Below, one piece after another: positions 63,022 to 64,000 of a stretch of 64,000 nt of DNA. This DNA is from Gracilariopsis chorda (taxonomy: Eukaryota; Rhodophyta; Florideophyceae; Gracilariales; Gracilariaceae), in the NCBI GenBank assembly GCA_003194525.1, contig NBIV01000010.1:186001-250000 (forward strand), given 5' to 3'. Both the position numbers and the translations under genes were made by a program. The notes beneath the pieces were generated by a model. The model worked only from the letters and a program-made list of their open reading frames with translations. It had not been told where the DNA came from and made no database searches. The stretch's first letter is position 1. Each line of letters opens with the position of its first letter.

Positions 63022-64000
63022 CTACAGGCCAGTTTCTTGATGAAATCCGAGAACCGTGTTTGCCTTTGCTGATAGAAGCCTAGAGAGCTTTTTGAGTTCC
63101 TCGTCTTCATCTGTTTCTTCCTCTACAGTTCGCCACAGCGATAGACATCTTTGGATGTTATTCTCATTCGTCTCCTCGGCCAATATACTTGTCAGCAGAA
63201 CACGGGCGGAAATGTCGTTCCTCTCCTCTACAAGCCCCTCGAGCAAACCTATAGCTCGCGCCTTATCTTGTGGAACTACCCCCACACCTTTCCATAAGAC
63301 ATAGCTCAGATTCAACGTCGCAACGTCATGCAATTCTGTGCCCATCAGATCTTCAAACATACAAATGATTGTGTTGCTTGTTTCTGATGAACTGGGCTCT
63401 TCCAGGAGTAAGCTGGCCATATTGAGGATGAGTATATCATGGAGTCCCGCAAACCTCTTGACTGAATATGTAAAACATTGCTCATGCCCGTGGTATGGAA
63501 AACGGATCTTGCTCATTCGAAGATAAAGAGGAAGCCACCCAAAAGCCGTTACATACTCCGAGTCAAGAGTCACAATTGAAGGAATTATTCTTATAGCTCG
63601 CCCTGGGTCATACTCAGGATCACTTGGCTCACTGATGAATAGCGAGTGCGCAATATCATAAGCTGCCTTATTCTTGACTTGGCGATAACGTTTTTTAGCA
63701 GCGTGACGATTCACAGGAAGGCCAGGAGCTCCGTACCTCAGCATGAGTGACAGAGTGTAGTCGTTGGGCCAACGTGTTGTCCTTGCGATATCCACAGCAA
63801 ACTTGCGGCGTGGTTTGATGCCAATCGCACCGCTCCAAAGAACGCTGGCAACCGTTTCCGTTATCAACCGACAACGAGCACTCGAAGAGCGATACGGCTT
63901 TAGGATTGTGAGGACCCGTTTACAGTCAATTGGTATGTCAAATAGCCCATGGGCTAGGATGTAGATCAAAGCACACTTTGCCTTGCGTGAATTATACTTC
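63022..64000 (-). CDS. Sel1-like repeat protein, 5' end beyond the window
   Basis: The minus-strand frame is open from the window edge (64000) to a TAA at 63022, so at least 325 residues are present and the true start lies outside. Two or more Sel1-like repeats are visible, best in VATLNLSYVLWKGVGVVPQD followed by KARAIGLLEGLVEERNDISA, with the A-x2-NL-x3-LxxG-GVxxD-x-xKA consensus. Sel1/TPR-like solenoids act as protein-binding scaffolds, for example in ER-associated degradation or signalling. A basic segment (HAAKKRYRQVKNKAAYDIAH) precedes. An acidic region (EEETDEDEELKK) lies near the C-terminus. No signal can be judged without the 5' end. Confidence 0.6.
   Translation of the reverse strand, partial: KYNSRKAKCALIYILAHGLFDIPIDCKRVLTILKPYRSSSARCRLITETVASVLWSGAIGIKPRRKFAVDIARTTRWPNDYTLSLMLRYGAPGLPVNRHAAKKRYRQVKNKAAYDIAHSLFISEPSDPEYDPGRAIRIIPSIVTLDSEYVTAFGWLPLYLRMSKIRFPYHGHEQCFTYSVKRFAGLHDILILNMASLLLEEPSSSETSNTIICMFEDLMGTELHDVATLNLSYVLWKGVGVVPQDKARAIGLLEGLVEERNDISARVLLTSILAEETNENNIQRCLSLWRTVEEETDEDEELKKLSRLLSAKANTVLGFHQETGL

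Noticed and set aside
1-64000. tRNA genes
   Set aside because: No cloverleaf with A/B box pair was convincing by eye; a tRNAscan-SE run would be needed to exclude them.

Overview
This 64 kb window is nuclear DNA from a eukaryote. It holds a 17 kb island of ordinary eukaryotic genes with long uninterrupted reading frames (only one intron could be supported), set in a dense landscape of nested, mostly decayed transposable elements. The mix (compact, nearly intronless genes; a fucosyltransferase-fold enzyme; PIF/Harbinger, pogo, copia, tyrosine-recombinase and Helitron elements) would fit a multicellular red alga such as a florideophyte. That placement is an inference from gene style and was not tested by any search.

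Layout. 0-5 kb: weak, mostly broken reading frames including a two-finger C2H2 protein. 5.0-8.1 kb: an LTR-like element with a second, inverted LTR nested in it, then a gag-like broken frame. 8.9-10.1 kb: an intact PIF/Harbinger transposase, the only transposon protein here with a full frame and all catalytic residues. 10.25-13.47 kb: a deleted Ty1/copia element with a GCGAA target duplication whose 5' LTR is a perfect 127-bp-arm palindrome. 15.29-17.24 kb: a Harbinger-type element (TTA target duplication) carrying another LTR. 17.2-20.5 kb: no supportable gene.

20.7-38 kb is the gene island: a divergent homologue of membrane-bound proton-pumping pyrophosphatase that appears to have lost most catalytic residues; a fucosyltransferase-like type II membrane enzyme; mitochondrial ribosomal protein uL22m; actin-related protein 4; an ARL8 GTPase with a 79-bp intron; an Msp1/ATAD1 AAA ATPase; a membrane protein with a DxD glycosyltransferase domain; and a Nudix hydrolase. 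uL22m/ARP4 and ARL8/Msp1 are divergent pairs with likely shared promoters. The genes serve unrelated housekeeping roles (mitochondrial translation and outer-membrane quality control, chromatin, endomembrane traffic, glycan synthesis, nucleotide sanitation).

38.5-45.4 kb: a DIRS-type tyrosine-recombinase retroelement (gag-like, RT-RNase H, recombinase) interrupted by two nearly identical 832-bp solo LTRs. 45.57-50.63 kb: a pogo-type DNA transposon with TA duplication and about 30-bp inverted termini, itself holding a decayed Harbinger element. 51-53.5 kb: remnants of another DDE_1 transposase. 53.8-56.2 kb: non-coding with a 68-bp tandem repeat. 56.2-57.0 kb: an inverted LTR. 58.5-62.4 kb: a decayed Helitron (Rep and Pif1-type helicase) with an LTR inserted. 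63.0-64.0 kb: a Sel1-repeat protein running off the window.

The two observations I rate highest are the pyrophosphatase-like pseudoenzyme kept as an open frame of more than 1,000 codons, and a diverse LTR-like family (seven copies) that shares a hairpin followed by TAAGTA, in which pairing is kept while the arm sequences change.
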